NCBI GenBank assembly: GCA_964016885.1
Contig: OZ024743.1
Span: 77,394,541-77,458,540 of the forward strand
Source: Eledone cirrhosa
Lineage: Eukaryota; Mollusca; Cephalopoda; Octopoda; Eledonidae
Length of the DNA: 64,000 bases
Direction: 5' to 3'
Position 1 is the stretch's first letter. Each line of letters starts with the position of its first letter. The translations under genes and the position numbers were made by a program. Shown here piece after piece: positions 48,271 to 61,762 of this stretch. Under the pieces are notes generated by a model. It had not been told where the DNA came from and did not search any database. It was given only the letters and a program-made list of their open reading frames with translations.

Positions 48271-51200
48271 AGGGAATAGCTACTCAAAGGGCTTACTTGC
48301 TTCAGCTCTTGGGAATTCACACATTTCTAGATAACAATAAGAAATAAATACATTTTTAAAAGCATGTTTTTAAAATTTTGAATATTAATTTATCAAAATT
48401 TTGGTTTTAAATAGTAGATATCAATTATATAAATTAAACTTATTTGATGTTTTCTTGACTAAAATATCAAACATTCAACTAAATTCAAACCTAGATTTAA
48501 GTATCAAAATTGATTCAAATGAAAATGTATTCAGAATAGTTTTTTTTCTAGTCATTTATTTTTACTGTGATATTGTTTTGATAAATTATCAAATCTGTAA
48601 ACACCATGACAGTGTTTTAAATATTGGTTTTATTTAAATTGTTTCTGACAAGTTATTCCATACATTCTCATAAAAATCAACTTTTAATTTCTCCCTCTAA
48701 ACATTATACATCATAAACAACTGTTTAAATTGGGAAAAGTTTAAATCTGAAATGTGGTCGTCCCAACACAGAAATGACCAAAATAATAGTTGGTCAATAT
48801 AAACAAAGAATCAGGTAAAATATTCCTGGAGATGAAAAAACTTTTTCTGTTTCCAGGGGTATTTTACCTAATTTACTCAACTATTATTTATAGTAATCAA
48901 CTGTTATTATGGTCATTTCAAATTATGTATTATGTATAATGTTTAATTAATATTTATTATAAGCTAGCATATTCATTTGGACCCCCCCCCCCCCCCCCCA
49001 AAAAAAAAAATCAGCTTCTATAATTTACTGAGTAGAAGTGTATTTTTAATTAACTTGGGTTTTAAGTCTTTGCTGTCTGTAATAATAATAACTATTATTG
49101 TTATTAATATTATTATTGTGATTATAATAGGTATGTTTCTCCTCTATGAGAATTCTAAAAGCATCTATTTAGAGATGTGTATTTTCCCTTGATGCTTTTT
49201 TCCCTTATTACTATTATTTATAAAAATTGTGGCAATTCCTGATTCCCCTCCCTTGCTCTTTTTTTCAGCACAGCATATTTTTCTGAAAATTCTAACATTC
49301 ATATCCTTTATATATATTTTTTTTTTTAATGGAAACTAATTGTTTTAATATTAAGAGTATATTTTGTAAGTGGAAAAGAACATAATGAAGCCTGAAAATC
49401 TTATTCACTCCTCAAAGTACAATATACACATTTTACTGTGTGTATTCTTATATGTCTATTTCCCTCTATAACTTGTGTTAGAGATTGTATTCAAACAGAT
49501 ATGTGCACTGTTATGTATTAAAAAAAAAAAGGAATATATCAGAGACTCTGAAATATCAAATGCACACTTTTTAAAAAAATTAAATTAAATTCATTCATAA
49601 CAGCTCAGTGTTCTCTATTCTCTGCTGGAGCTTAATTGACATTCCAATTTATAAAACCCAAACAACACTGGCTTAATGGATGATATAGATTTCTATCTGT
49701 CTGATATAGATTTACAGTCTTAAAACATTCAAAAGCTATGGTAGTATCTAGTTGAGATATTTATCATGAAACAACTTTTAATGCTTTCAAAAATTATTAA
49801 ATACAGATATGTTATTTTAGTAACTTTTGCTTAAAATGTAAAACATTGTAAAATATTAATTTTAATTTTTTTAAATGTATTTAAAAATTTTTTTTTTATC
49901 AATAATATAATTATCTAGTCATTTCAAAATTTCTTGAAATACCTTACACTCCTTATTTAGTATATTATATTTTTAACTACTTTATTTAGATATTTACACA
50001 TATTTCGTATCCTATTTCACATCTTTTTCATATTAGAAATCTATTTCAAGTTTAGATTAGCATATTTATATCTAAAATTATGTCTCATAACTTTATTTAA
50101 TTCATTTTTTAAATGTCAGTTGGGTTATTTGTTAATATTTAAATAATTTCCAAAATGATATTTAAAATTTTTGTTTGGTATTTTCATAGATAACTTAGAA
50201 TTTAATTTAAATGATAAGAGGGTGTAAATGAATGTATGTATGACTTATTTATATGATGTGTAAAATCTGTTTAACACTTTTAGGACTTTTTTTTTTTACA
50301 TTTAGTAAGGAAAAATTATTTAGGAATCTTTTGAATACCTCTAAATAATCTGTGAGTTTTAACTGTTTTCTGCAAAGAAATAATTCTGTTATTTTTAATC
50401 TAATTATTTCTTAGTATAATTAATTTATTAAATTTCCTTTACATTATTTCTTATTATTATCATGTCTCAGTAAATGTATTTATGATAAAATATTACTTTC
50501 TCAATGGATTGTATTCCTAAGACATTGTAACTAGAGAATTGACTTTTTGATATTTTTGTGAGCATAAAAGTATTCTATTTAAATTTAACATGTTTTTTTA
50601 CTTTCACATATATCTTGTTCTTATGACATTGCTTCCTATTAGATAAGCTCATTCTAAAGAGTATTTTTTTAATTTTTTTTTTATTTAATTGTAGATTTAC
50701 TACAAAAATAAAAGATTGAAGGGAATTCTGATCTGATACTCAATGAAATAGTTGGAAAATAGCTGGTTCATATGTAAGAATTAAGGTTATAAAATATTTT
50801 AAAATATATGGAAATGGCTGTTAACTATTTGGAGATTGAGTTTTGTTTTGTTCTCATTTTTTCACTCCAATGTTATTTATCTGAAATTAGACTTCAAAAA
50901 TTGAGAAAAAAATTTAATTCATAAAGTTAACTGTTTTAAACGATGTTCTGTATTAGATAATGTTTATAAATAGTTATGTTAAAGATAATTTGATGAAATA
51001 TAATCTTTGCTTTAGTATAACTTGCAAATCATAGATAGAGAGTTGACGTTTGGATATTTTTGTGAGCTTAGCATCTGACATCCAGATTCATTTATCTGAA
51101 TTTATTTATTTGTTACTTCCCACTTTAAACTGCTGTTAAATAGTGGAGCATAGATCTCTCTTCAGTTGCTGTTTGTATATAAAGAGAATAGGGAATTCTT

Positions 51201-54200
51201 GGTTGCCATGTTAATGTTATTTCGGTTATCGTTTGATTACTTCTATGAGGTAACCTTGTTTGAGCACTTTATTTCGAGTGAAGTGGCTGAGCAGAGAGAA
51301 AAAATACTCTGTTAACATTCATTTAGCTTTTTTTACTTCATATATTTGAGTTTAGTATGGGCTTATGTATTTGAATTACTTGGAGTGTGTTCTGGTATTT
51401 TACTCTTGAATTTTAATAGTTAGTAATTTAGGATAACCTTTAGGTGCAAATGGCTTTAATTAAACCTTTTTTTTTAATTGAAATTGTTAATATTATGAGA
51501 AGGACCAAATTTGTGTATCTGCTATTTAAATGCTTTTTTTATATTTATTGGAAACTGATTTATTCTATTGATACATTTTATTTGATCAGTTTCTTTTTAT
51601 CTATCTCAGAGCTGTTGCTTTGTTTCATTGTTGTAATATTTTCTGACATTCAGATTCACTAAAATTTGAAACAATTGTCATTGTATCATGTTATTTAAAC
51701 TTATATTCTCTACTGACATTGGGCTGTTTAAATATTGAATAACCTGCAATTATATTAAATCTGACTTCCAGTTAGCCCCACATTTTACTATGATTTTCTA
51801 GTCATAATACTGATATAATCTTTTTACTTTTTCCCTCCTTCAATGACTCATATTTTCACATATAGCTAGTATATTGTAGACATTTGAAGCCTGTAGATTT
51901 AATATATTGTGTTGCTTATTCAGTGAAGTTGAGTTGGAAAATATATTTATTTTAAATATTATAATCAACTATATTTGCATACAGTTATATGCAATTTTGT
52001 GCTTATTCTTTTATATTTTTGATATAACTAGAAAATCATAATTGTATTTAAAAATTTGGGGTTTAGGCACTGCACATCTTAGTGATGTTTATTTCATCTT
52101 TTTATTTTCAGTCATACTCTATAATCAAATTCACTAAAAAGACTCCTATTTTTCTAAGAAAAATACAACTTTCTTCCTATTTGTCACTCCAGAAAACATG
52201 GTGTTTGGGTTAAATTGTGGACAATGCTAAAATGAAATCACTTTAATTTACCCATACCTTGTAATTTATTCAAAAACATTTTCAAAGAATTAGTTTTCTT
52301 TATATTTTTCATGTTACTGCCAAGTTGAGCACAAAGCTTATTTTAGTATTTATCACCTTTAGCTTTCATTCCCACCATTGACTGTAAGTGGATATTTCAT
52401 TATATTTGTGATTTGTATTTAATATGAGTGAAAGAATCTCTAATGAAGTAAAATGAAATAAGACAATTTGCAATTTGGCTTCAGAATAAAATTAAAAAAA
52501 TTGTAAAGCTTGCTATTAATGCCACATTGCCATCAACCCCATTTTATAGCAATTTGGGAATTCAGTCAGGTCTATGTGATAGCAAGATAATGAAATATTG
52601 TGTTTTTTTTTTTTTTTTTTTTTTTTTTTTCAACACAGTTGAAAATGAGTTTTTTCAGCAATACACTTTATATGCCTTTTCATACTGTCATAACCTATTC
52701 AGAGGCTTTAGATAGCTTTTGGTTATTTTCAGTATTCTGATGAAAACTTCCATAGTTGTAAAAATATTACAGAGTTTTTTGTTGTGTTAATTTTTCATGC
52801 ATAATTTAAAAAAAAAATTCTAATTTATTTTGTTCATCTAAAATTTCAGAGATTTTATTCATTATCTAATTTGCATATTCTATAGCTTCATTTTATTTTT
52901 GTCTATTAAAATTGTAGACTTGATTCAGGTTCCATTACCAACTTTTAAAGTATATTATGTATTTTAGAATATTTGCAGAGATTTAATCACTTTGAAAAAA
53001 TTCATTTATTAAAAGAATAATGTAGAATGAAAACATTTTCTATAGCAAATATGCATATTAATGAACCACAGTTCTACATTTTTTCATTGAAGTCAATACA
53101 TTTTATAATTTTTGACTCGTAGATGTCAGCATATACATTGTGTATATAACTTCATAAGATAAAATAAATCACCTTATATCCATATTTATATCTTCAACTT
53201 AGCCATTTTTAATATACAGTAGAAAGCTATTTGTCTATTTGGCTGACTAGTGGAATTAAATTATAACTTTTTTTTTTCTAAAATAAAACCATACAAGTTG
53301 CATAATTAAACATTTACTGTGATTAGGTATACTTTATAAAGCTTAGTAGCATGTTATTTTGAAATTATGTGTTAGAAATTACTCTACTAGAATTATTGAT
53401 CTTGTTAAAGTAACTAGTTTATTCTAAATAATTAATCAGAAAATATCTTTTCTCCAAATATTACTGTCTTGAAATATTCTTTAGATTTTTTTAGAAATAT
53501 TTTTCCTCGCAATAAAAAAAGAGTAAAATATTTTATCAACATCTATGTTTCAGACGCAAGTTTAAAAAAATTATTTCTTGGTGTAGTTAGTGCATAAGTA
53601 ATTGTCTTATTTGGAGAGCGAGAGAGAAAGAGAAAATTTAATTTCCAATATGTTTGGAGGAGATAACATTTTGTGAAGTAAGGCCAACACTTCATTGTCT
53701 AAGTAGAATTATTAAACTTAGTGTTAGAAACTAATGAAATATTTCTTATGAAATAATTTAAAATATTTAATTGATTTTTCTCACATTTTCTTTTGGAATT
53801 TGATTTCATTGTACTCTGAATTCATCTTGTGTTGTGATATATACCTGAGCTTTAAAACATTTTCTACAATACCATAGTTATCAGGATAACTTTGCATTAA
53901 CATGTTATGTATATATAATATGCTATAATTTATTAATTATTATTTATTATAGAAAAGAGAAAAAATATTTTTCTTAATTATGTATTTATTTAAGCCAGAA
54001 GAATGCACTAATATTGTCTTTTGCTTGTAAATTTTGAATCTTGAATAATTTCATAGATTGAATATGATAGTATTTCTTATTAAATTATTATTTCTATGAG
54101 TTTTAGGCTAATGATAAAAATAGATTCTGAAAACCAGTGTATAAAGCTTAATCTTACAATGTTATCCAGCTTTTAAAAATACCTAATTTTTTAAATTAAT

Positions 54201-54417
54201 ATCTGTTAAAGTTTACCCCTATTTTTTTATTGGCTTTTTAGTTTTCTTTTGCATTACAATTGTTTCACTATTGTATTGTAATTATTATTGTTTATTTATC
54301 TTAACTGAAAGAGATATATCCTGCCAATTATATATATGTGTGTGTGTATATATATTGTGTGTGTGTATAATTTTTGTTTTTTTGTAAATAGTACTTTATT
54401 TTAAAACATTGGATTAG
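48271..54417. other. AT-rich, repeat-poor sequence after MEIOC
   Basis: No SINE, LINE or MITE that I can recognise, and no ORF with a conserved motif. Contains a C-run/A-run at 48981-49009, a poly(T) at 52602-52630 and many short T-runs. It could hold a long MEIOC 3' UTR, an unrecognised ncRNA, or plain intergenic DNA. Confidence 0.5.
48343..48348 (+). promoter_or_regulatory. candidate poly(A) signal of MEIOC
   Basis: AATAAA lies 73 bases after the MEIOC stop codon, followed by a T-rich run. It is the first canonical hexamer downstream. Others occur further on in this AT-rich DNA, so this is only a candidate and longer 3' UTR isoforms are possible. Confidence 0.4.

Positions 54418-54453
<36 letters not shown>
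54418..54453. repeat. (TA)n microsatellite
   Basis: Pure TA run abutting the palindrome that follows; a TG/TA run also occurs at 54333-54368. Confidence 0.9.
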
Positions 54454-54457
<4 letters not shown>

Positions 54458-54532
54458 GTAATAATATTGGTTCATAACATAAGTGTATATATATATATAC
54501 TTATGTTATGAACCAATATTATTACTTTAATA
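54451..54532. repeat. Near-perfect 82-bp palindrome
   Basis: The two 41-bp halves are reverse complements with one G/T mismatch. Arms include AAGTAATAATATTGGTTCAT and the centre is (TA)n. No coding content. Confidence 0.88.
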
Positions 54533-57500
54533 ATTTATTAACATGATCAATTAATATTTTAGAAAGTGTACAATTATAAAATTTAGCACTTTATATTAAA
54601 TATTTTGTATTTTTTATTTATTTATATCACTTTATTGTAAATTATTTTTTATGAGAACTCTTGTCTAATTACATATATCTTTCACCCCCCCCCCCTCCCC
54701 CATTGTCTGTATAAAAGGTATTCTGTCAGCTGGTATATTTTAAGATATAATAATGAGAATTATTGTGTACAGTGCTCAGGTGCACTACAAAACCACTTTT
54801 GTTAATTTAAAAAAAAAAAGTTTTATTGGGAAACTTTTAAGATTAATGATGAATTCTTCTACTGATGATTTAATATTTTTGTGCAGAGGAGGGGTTCTAT
54901 TAAGCTCTATCCATCTACTAAATATGATCAATTCATCTATAACAGATGTTTTGTCATAATGGAAATCTACTGGCAGATTTCAATATAATTTTTAAAACAT
55001 TTTAAAATATGAATTTAACAGCCTTCCAGAATTCAGTTGGTTGTGAGTCATGTCCTCATTTATACAGTTCCTTATTATTAACAGTTAGCTCTTTTTAGGA
55101 GGAAAATAATTTAACTTTTAAGAATTTAAGCTTTATATAAATTGAAATTTCAAGAACAAAACCCTTTCAATTTAGCTTTTAATAAAACAGTATGCTATTT
55201 TTATCATTATTCTAACTAAAAAAAGAGGCAATGATGAAGTTGAAATAATTTAAAAGATAATTAAAATTTACTGTCTCCCTCTGCTACCTTCATGTTTTAT
55301 AATAGGTAATCTTGTTTAAAACTGTTTAACAGTTCATCTCTTTCATTACATTTTATAATAAAGAGCCTTAAATCAGTTCATATCAAGCTATCAATAAAAT
55401 ACTGTTATCAGGATATTTCTGAATAGTGTGTCCTTTTCAAACTTGTTCTCAAATGTTTCTCTCTCTTGCCTTGAATTTTTGATCTATTCATTGTTTAAAA
55501 AATTGCAAACTCGCAATTACTGTTTAGTCATTTAGTTGTTTTTTTCTTTAAGTAAATTCACATTTTGACACAAACATTACATTGCATAATTTTTTTTTTT
55601 GCATATACCATCTTTTTATTACTAGCATGCAACTTAACATTTGGTACCCAGTTGAATGCATTGTAAATAAATCTTCACTAGTGCAATTTGGGTAATTTTA
55701 AAATGTGTTTGTAAGCAAGTTTATATTTTTCATAAAATGTATTTTTGTAGCTATTAGACTCTTGATAATTTTAATCCATTTGATAATGTTGGAACATACT
55801 TTGCTAATTAACTTTCCAACATTATGTGCTGGCTGAACCAAATAATGTTTATATTTTCTTTCATTCCAACTATTATTATTTATTTTTGATCATCCTTTAG
55901 TTATTGATTGATTGATTTTTATGGATCATTTATATCCAGGGTTGTCTTTTGAAATAAGTTTTTTTTTATACAATCATTTTATTATTATTATTATTGCAAG
56001 CATATGGCAAACTTTTAAAATTCATTTACTTGGTGTATTGTTTTTTTTTTTTTATTATTAGTTATTCCTAAAATTACTTTTATGACTACATTTTTAAAGA
56101 CGTCTGAAATAGTATTAGAGTGTTTTCAATACTCTATATTAGATGATATTACTATATACAGCTAAGAAATCCCACTCAGATTTCATGTCTACTTCTGAAA
56201 TACCTTTGACAAAACTGGTTTTACAACTATTCACTTAAATATCTTTGGATCTGAACACTGCTGTTTTCATCTCATCTGAGAGAAGGAACTTTAGTGGATA
56301 GTCATTTTAGTTCTGTTTCATTTGTTACATTCTTCAATTCATTTGAAGGTTTTTCATTTTGTTGGAAACATTATTTTTGTTAATATAAATATCTCTGCAT
56401 TTAATCTTAGATATTTGTTTTGTTAATTAAGTGTATATCATATATTTTCTTGGCATTGGTGGTATATTTAGTTGGAAACAGATTAAGTCAATATTTTAAT
56501 CTTAATTTTCATTTCTAACTAAAATTTTGTGGTTTCTAGTTGTATTATCAGTTTCTTTTAGTCATTCTGTCCATTGTTTTGGTTCTTAGAAACTCTTTTT
56601 TAATCAGATTTCTATCTAGTTAATTCTTTTTTTTTTTTTTTTTTATCAAACTGCTGTTTTTTTATCTGTTATTTTTTTTTATAACAACAAAATACTTTTT
56701 AATCCTTAAAGTGAGGCCAAAGAAATTATATTTGTATTTAAACTAAATATTAATGAACTACATAATCTTTTGCATCAATTTCATAAATTTCTTTAAATGT
56801 TTTAATATTGGCATCTGCTAAGATTCATTGTAGCTTTTTGACCTTCCTTCAATTGTTTCTATTTATGTCAATAGCTAGTTTGTCCCTGGTTTGACAATAA
56901 AATGATGAGAAACTTTAATGAATTTTGAATTACATAATTATGTAGATACCAGTTTTACTCCTTTTTTAAGTTGTGATATTTTCAAAAATAAGTGTTGCCT
57001 TTTTGTTTTGTAGATTAGCACTTGGAATTTTCCTGATTCCTTTACAATCAGTTGAACAAAATATTTCTTTCTTTCTATCTATTTTTGCTATGATGCTATG
57101 GTAAATGCCAGATTTAATTGTAGCTTGTGTAATTTTTTTCACTAATATATTATTTTCGTTGTTTTAATATTTTCTGTGCTTACTGTTTATGGTATTTTAA
57201 TATTGCTTAAAATTTTCCTTATTCTTCAGAAAATTTGTTTCTAAACAAAATTAGAATTTTTTTTATGTGCAAAGTTAACACATAAACAATTAGCTACAAA
57301 TTTCTTTGTATAACCATTTGGTTCCTGTTTATCTAGTTGCCTTAAAACAGTGACTCTCTTGAAGGTGCTGTATGATATGTTGGTATCTACTCTGTTTCAT
57401 AAACAATGGTCAAATTGTCTTGCATGTACTTGTAGGCAGCAGAAATTTTAACTTAGATCTTTTTATGCAAAAATAAAAATTATAATAAAAATAAAATATT

Positions 57501-59077
57501 ATGTTGCAGCAGAATTTGCTCTTGTTGGAAAATAAATAGTTTATAGTTGCATGTGAAACAGAAGTACTCAGTACTATGGTGTGGCTGGATGTTGAAAATA
57601 GCATCAGGATTTTGTCTTAACAAATATCTGTTTTGACTCTTTTCTAGAAATATAAAAAGTATCACCTTTTTCCAAAATATATGGCATATTTTATTCATGT
57701 TTCTTTATAATTCTGCATTCTGTTCTATTTAGTATGATGTTTAGTATTTAGTACAATAGTTGATTGTCACTCTTTGGATAAGTGTTAAGTGTTTGTGTTG
57801 AAAGCAGTACAACTGTTTAGTCGTTTTTTACATATCTCATTTGTAAGCAGAAAATTCTCAATTCCACAAATATACATCTAACGTTTATTAAAAGAAAAAA
57901 AAACTACATTTGAAACAAAGAACTTCTAAATCTGCAATTACAACCTTTTTAAAGACCGGTGATTTTTATTCAGGATAATATCATCTTGTACATTTCACAT
58001 TGTGACAATCAGTTGAGAAAGAGCTGTGTTTGTTTGGGAATGAAATATAAAGCTGGTTCCATTCTATATTGTAGCTATTCAGATGAATAGCATGGCTAAG
58101 TACCAACACTAACACCTCTTACTGATGACAATAGTCTCTTTGTTTTATCTTTATCATTTTAGTCAATTTCTCTGCAAACCGTTGTCATGCAACTAGTGGA
58201 GATGTGCAAATTTTTACTGTGTTTGTATCACCCATTCTGACAGAAGCAGCTTTTCTAGTCTTCCATTTTTATTATCTTGGTTATTACTAAGTGAAGGCAA
58301 GCATTATTTGCTTAACAAATGGAGAGTTGCTACAGTTCTTCCTTTATCTTTCACACATTTATTTTTTTCACTCGCCAATATTGTAGGCTCTAATTTACTA
58401 TTCTTAGATTTTATTCCATATTAACAAAATGTTAATAAAATAGTAGGCCCCCACCATATCTTTAATCAATAACTAGGTTAATAATATATCAATAACATAT
58501 CTTTTTATAATTAGAAGTTAGACTCTAATATTTTAATAATTGAAATTGATTCCAAAATTATTAGTTGAATTATAGTTTTGACGTTTCAACCCTGTAGCTT
58601 GACTTAATAATTGAACCCTTATATAATGTACAATTGTAAACTGGCGTGAAAAAATAATGTACTTCTTTATAAATGATTAAATCTGGGGAGCCTGGCCCAA
58701 AACTAAAAACTTTTACGGCTCTCTTCAACTTTCACATACATTTCTTTTTGCACTGTTTCACTAAACTTTACATGCTGAATTAATGTTGTATAATCTTTTT
58801 TATATATAAAAATTACTGTTTATATACTTTTAAAATGTTTTAATGTTATGGTTACACTGAAAAATTAGTTTTCATGTTTCTTAAGTGTTTGAAGATAACT
58901 TAAATTAACACTTCTTTTACTGGTTATGTTAACTATTTTTATTTTAGTAACATTACTGAAGTCATTTATATATATTTAAATATGGTCATGAAGTAGTTAA
59001 GTTATGCCTCATTTAACTAGCTTGATAAATGTCATGCTAACTTCTCAAAATCATTTGTGGCAACAGATTAATAACGA
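54533..59077. other. AT-rich, repeat-poor sequence
   Basis: Only short homopolymers, a C-run at 54687-54695, and one 40-bp retroelement-end match at 54749-54788. No gene or SINE recognised. Confidence 0.5.
54749..54788 (-). repeat. Isolated LINE 3'-end match
   Basis: TGTACAGTGCTCAGGTGCAC and its flanks are shared exactly over 27 bp with 62111-62137, the 3' end of the CR1/L2-like fragment. Possibly a very short 5'-truncated insertion. Confidence 0.5.
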
Positions 59078-59081
59078 TTAA

Positions 59082-59273
59082 CCCTTTAGTTACAAACCTG
59101 GCCAAAACTGGCTCTGGCTCTATGAAATAAACTCACCCATTTTAAAGGTTTCTAATTTATATTCAAATATTCCAACATAATTTTATATAAGAACCTTATA
59201 CTATCTTAGCTATGAAATAATAATTTTAACAAATCCCTCAAAATTCTTCATTAGAAATGCAGTCACGAAAGGG
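59082..59273 (+). mobile_element. piggyBac-type MITE, family 2, intact ends
   Basis: TTAA at 59078-59081 and 59274-59277. CCCTTTAGTTACAAACCTGG start and CAGTCACGAAAGGG end. Shorter than the 13954 copy by an internal deletion near the 3' end. Confidence 0.78.
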
Positions 59274-59277
59274 TTAA

Positions 59278-60494
59278 ATTCTGTTAGTTATAGAGAATTT
59301 CTGGTTCATAATTGATGTGTTCAGTTAACCTTGTTATTTTAATCTTAATTTTTATGAATGGAATTTAAGATTACCAAAGTAGTGAGCTTTAAAACAACTG
59401 GAAATTTTGACATTAATCTAACCAACATGACCATAATACCAGCTTAAAATATATCAAATTGAACAATATTAGCTTTAGATAAATAACCATTGGCTGTCAA
59501 TTTTGTTTTGTCTTTTAATAAATTGTTTTTAAATATATTGTTTGAGTCTTACAATATTCATCTGAAGACAATCAGAACACTAGTTTCTTTTATAAAGAAA
59601 CTATCAGATGAAATATTCCTGTTTAAAAAAACAAAATTTCATTGTAGATTAAAATGCCAATATTCCTCCTTATACAATAATGTCTCTCCAATGTAGTTTG
59701 TTTATAATTTGTATAGTTGCTTTAATATCTTGGAGGGCATTACTGAAATTAAACTGTGGATTTATAAAACAACTAGCCTACCTCACTCTGTAATATTATG
59801 TTCAGAGCTTAGAGCCACAGGAAGCAAAGTATTTCACTGGTTTATCAATATGATTAATCATTTTCTTTCTTTCGTTTTTCTTTTTTTTCTTTTTTTTTCT
59901 TTTTTTTTCTTTTTTTTTCTTTTTTTTTCTTTTTTTTTCTTTTTTTTTTTCTTCCCCTCAAACAAGTCTTGAGTGCTTTTTATGTGTTAAAAGTGATTTA
60001 TTTATTTTATTTTTTTTTTTAAACTGGGAAGGACTTGTACAAAGCATGGAATATTGAGCTTTTTCCTTTATGCATTTCACGCTTATTGTGGCTTTACTCC
60101 CGCTCTATTATGGATACAGGCTTTGACATTAACTCACTGGCAGGTTTTAAACTTAGTCCTAAAATACTCCTAAATAAGGAGTTTTTTTTTTCCTCCCCCC
60201 TTTTTTTTTCTATTTTTCCCCCCATCCTCTAACTAGTCCAGCCATGTCCTTGAACTGGTGCTTTGAAACAAACATCCAACAATTTAGTGCTGCTGCTGCT
60301 GCTGTTGTTGGCATTATTGCGTGTTATAACTAATACCATTGCATTCTCTGTGATAGCTGTCAGGAGTGATGTATCAAACTGTTGGTTTACTGCTGCACAC
60401 AGGTGGATTTTTCACACTAATTTATTTCTCAGCCTTCTCATTGAATAATAAACTGATACCAACTCAAAAACTTGTCTTTGTTATTGTTGTTAAA
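59278..60494. other. No gene; pyrimidine tracts
   Basis: Holds (T8CT)n at 59873-59955, a second T/C tract at 60181-60230 and a (GCT)n run near 60289-60304. Frames through these tracts are artefacts. Confidence 0.6.
59873..59955. repeat. (TTTTTTTTCT)n decamer array
   Basis: About eight exact 10-bp units, a pure polypyrimidine strand. Confidence 0.92.
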
Positions 60495-60703
60495 GAGGTG
60501 AATTGGCAGAATCGTTAGTGTCAGACAAAATGCTTTGCAGTATTTAGTTATGACTCTATGTTCTGAGTTCAAATCCTGCTATGGTTAGCTTTGCCTTTCA
60601 TCCTTACAGGGTCGATAATAAAGTACCAGTAACACTGAGGTAGATTTAATTAACTTTCCCCTCCCCCAAAATTGTTGGCCTTGTGCTTAATCAGAAATTA
60701 TTA
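60495..60703 (+). mobile_element. tRNA-type SINE, full length, first of three
   Basis: GAGGTGAATTGGCAGAATCG head, TCTGAGTTCAAATCCTGCTA box B, and GTTGGCCTTGTGCTTAATCA end followed by (ATT). Confidence 0.88.
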
Positions 60704-60710
60704 TTAAAAG

Positions 60711-60902
60711 GGTGGTGGATTGGCAGTATTGGTAGAGGGTCGGACGACATGCTTTGACGCATAAAGTTACGGCCCTTGCCATTCTGAGTTCAAATCCCGC
60801 TGAGGTTAACTTTGCCCTTCATCCTTACAGAGTCGATAAAATAAAGTACCAGTAATAGACTGGGTAATTGCTGGCCTTGTGCCAAAAGTAGAAACAATTA
60901 TT
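60711..60902 (+). mobile_element. tRNA-type SINE, full length, second of three
   Basis: GGTGGTGGATTGGCAGTATT head, TCTGAGTTCAAATCCCGCTG, GTCGATAAAATAAAGTACCA and a GTAGAAACAATTATTATT end. Confidence 0.9.
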
Positions 60903-60910
60903 ATTAAAAG

Positions 60911-61066
60911 AAAGGTGGATTGGCAGTATCAGTAGAGTCTGACGCACTGCTTTGCTGCAAAGAGTTACGACCCTTTATGGTCTGAGTTCAAATCCCGCCG
61001 GGGTTAACTTTGCCTTGGGATAATTGCTGGCCTTGTACCAAATCAGAAATTATTATTATAAAAGAA
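60911..61066 (+). mobile_element. tRNA-type SINE, third of three, core-deleted
   Basis: AAGGTGGATTGGCAGTATCA head, TCTGAGTTCAAATCCCGCCG, then GGGTTAACTTTGCCTTGGGA joins directly to the TAATTGCTGGCC end, so about 45 bp of the core are missing. Confidence 0.88.
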
Positions 61067-61199
61067 ATGGCTATTGTTGTTGACAGGGCCAAGCTGCCTG
61101 GTGATCTGCCATAATACAATGTGACAATAAAAGTAAACATGGTGAAAGATCAGAGGCTACAGTGTTGCTGATGAAGCAGAAACAATATAGGGTTTGAGA

Positions 61200-61740
61200 T
61201 GACTCTTCAAATATATGACAACCTCTCTAGTGCTGGTGTCACCCAGTACATTCTGTAAGGTGCTGGTGCCATGAAAAAATATCCAGTCAATTCCTTCTCT
61301 AAATCTCTATCTGTCACTCCTCTGGAAGTTGAAAATTCCCAAGACAATATATTTAACTATGGTGCGATTAGGAATTACTGGACTGTCTATAAGTACATTA
61401 TTAGTATGCTAGCACTAGGGAGGTTATATCTTTGACACAACTAAACAGTCCTCCCAACCATTTGTTTGGTAAGATTTTTACAGCTGGATGCTCTTCTTAT
61501 CACTTTACAAAGTGTACTACTAGGTATATTCACTATGTAAATTACCAACATTAGGGCTGCTGTCATGTCTGACACAACTGAAGAGTCCTCCTGGATTTTT
61601 GGCAGGTTTTCTTCGCCTAATTGTCCTTCCTATCAGTAGCCATCTTACAGAGTGTACTGGGTGCATTAATGATGAAGCTCACCAACACTAGAGACATTGT
61701 GCCCACTTGATCCTATTTTGGTGGGGTTTCTACAGTGGGA
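61200..61740 (-). repeat. Old SINE-like repeat cluster (ACTAGGGAGGTTATA family)
   Basis: Phrases CACTAGGGAGGTTATATCTT, AACAGTCCTCCCAACCATTT, CAGCTGGATGCTCTTCTTAT and GAGTGTACTGGGTGCATTAA recur; same family as 28090-28422. Confidence 0.5.
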
Positions 61741-61762
61741 GGCCAATGAATTAATGCTTTAA

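Noticed and set aside
59709..59972. Small ORF with a Phe/Ser-rich, membrane-like end
   Set aside because: The hydrophobic stretch is the (TTTTTTTTCT)n array read as Phe, Ser and Leu.
60495..61066. tRNA genes suggested by A- and B-box-like words
   Set aside because: The cloverleaf is incomplete and each is followed by the standard SINE core and (ATT) tail; these are SINE heads.
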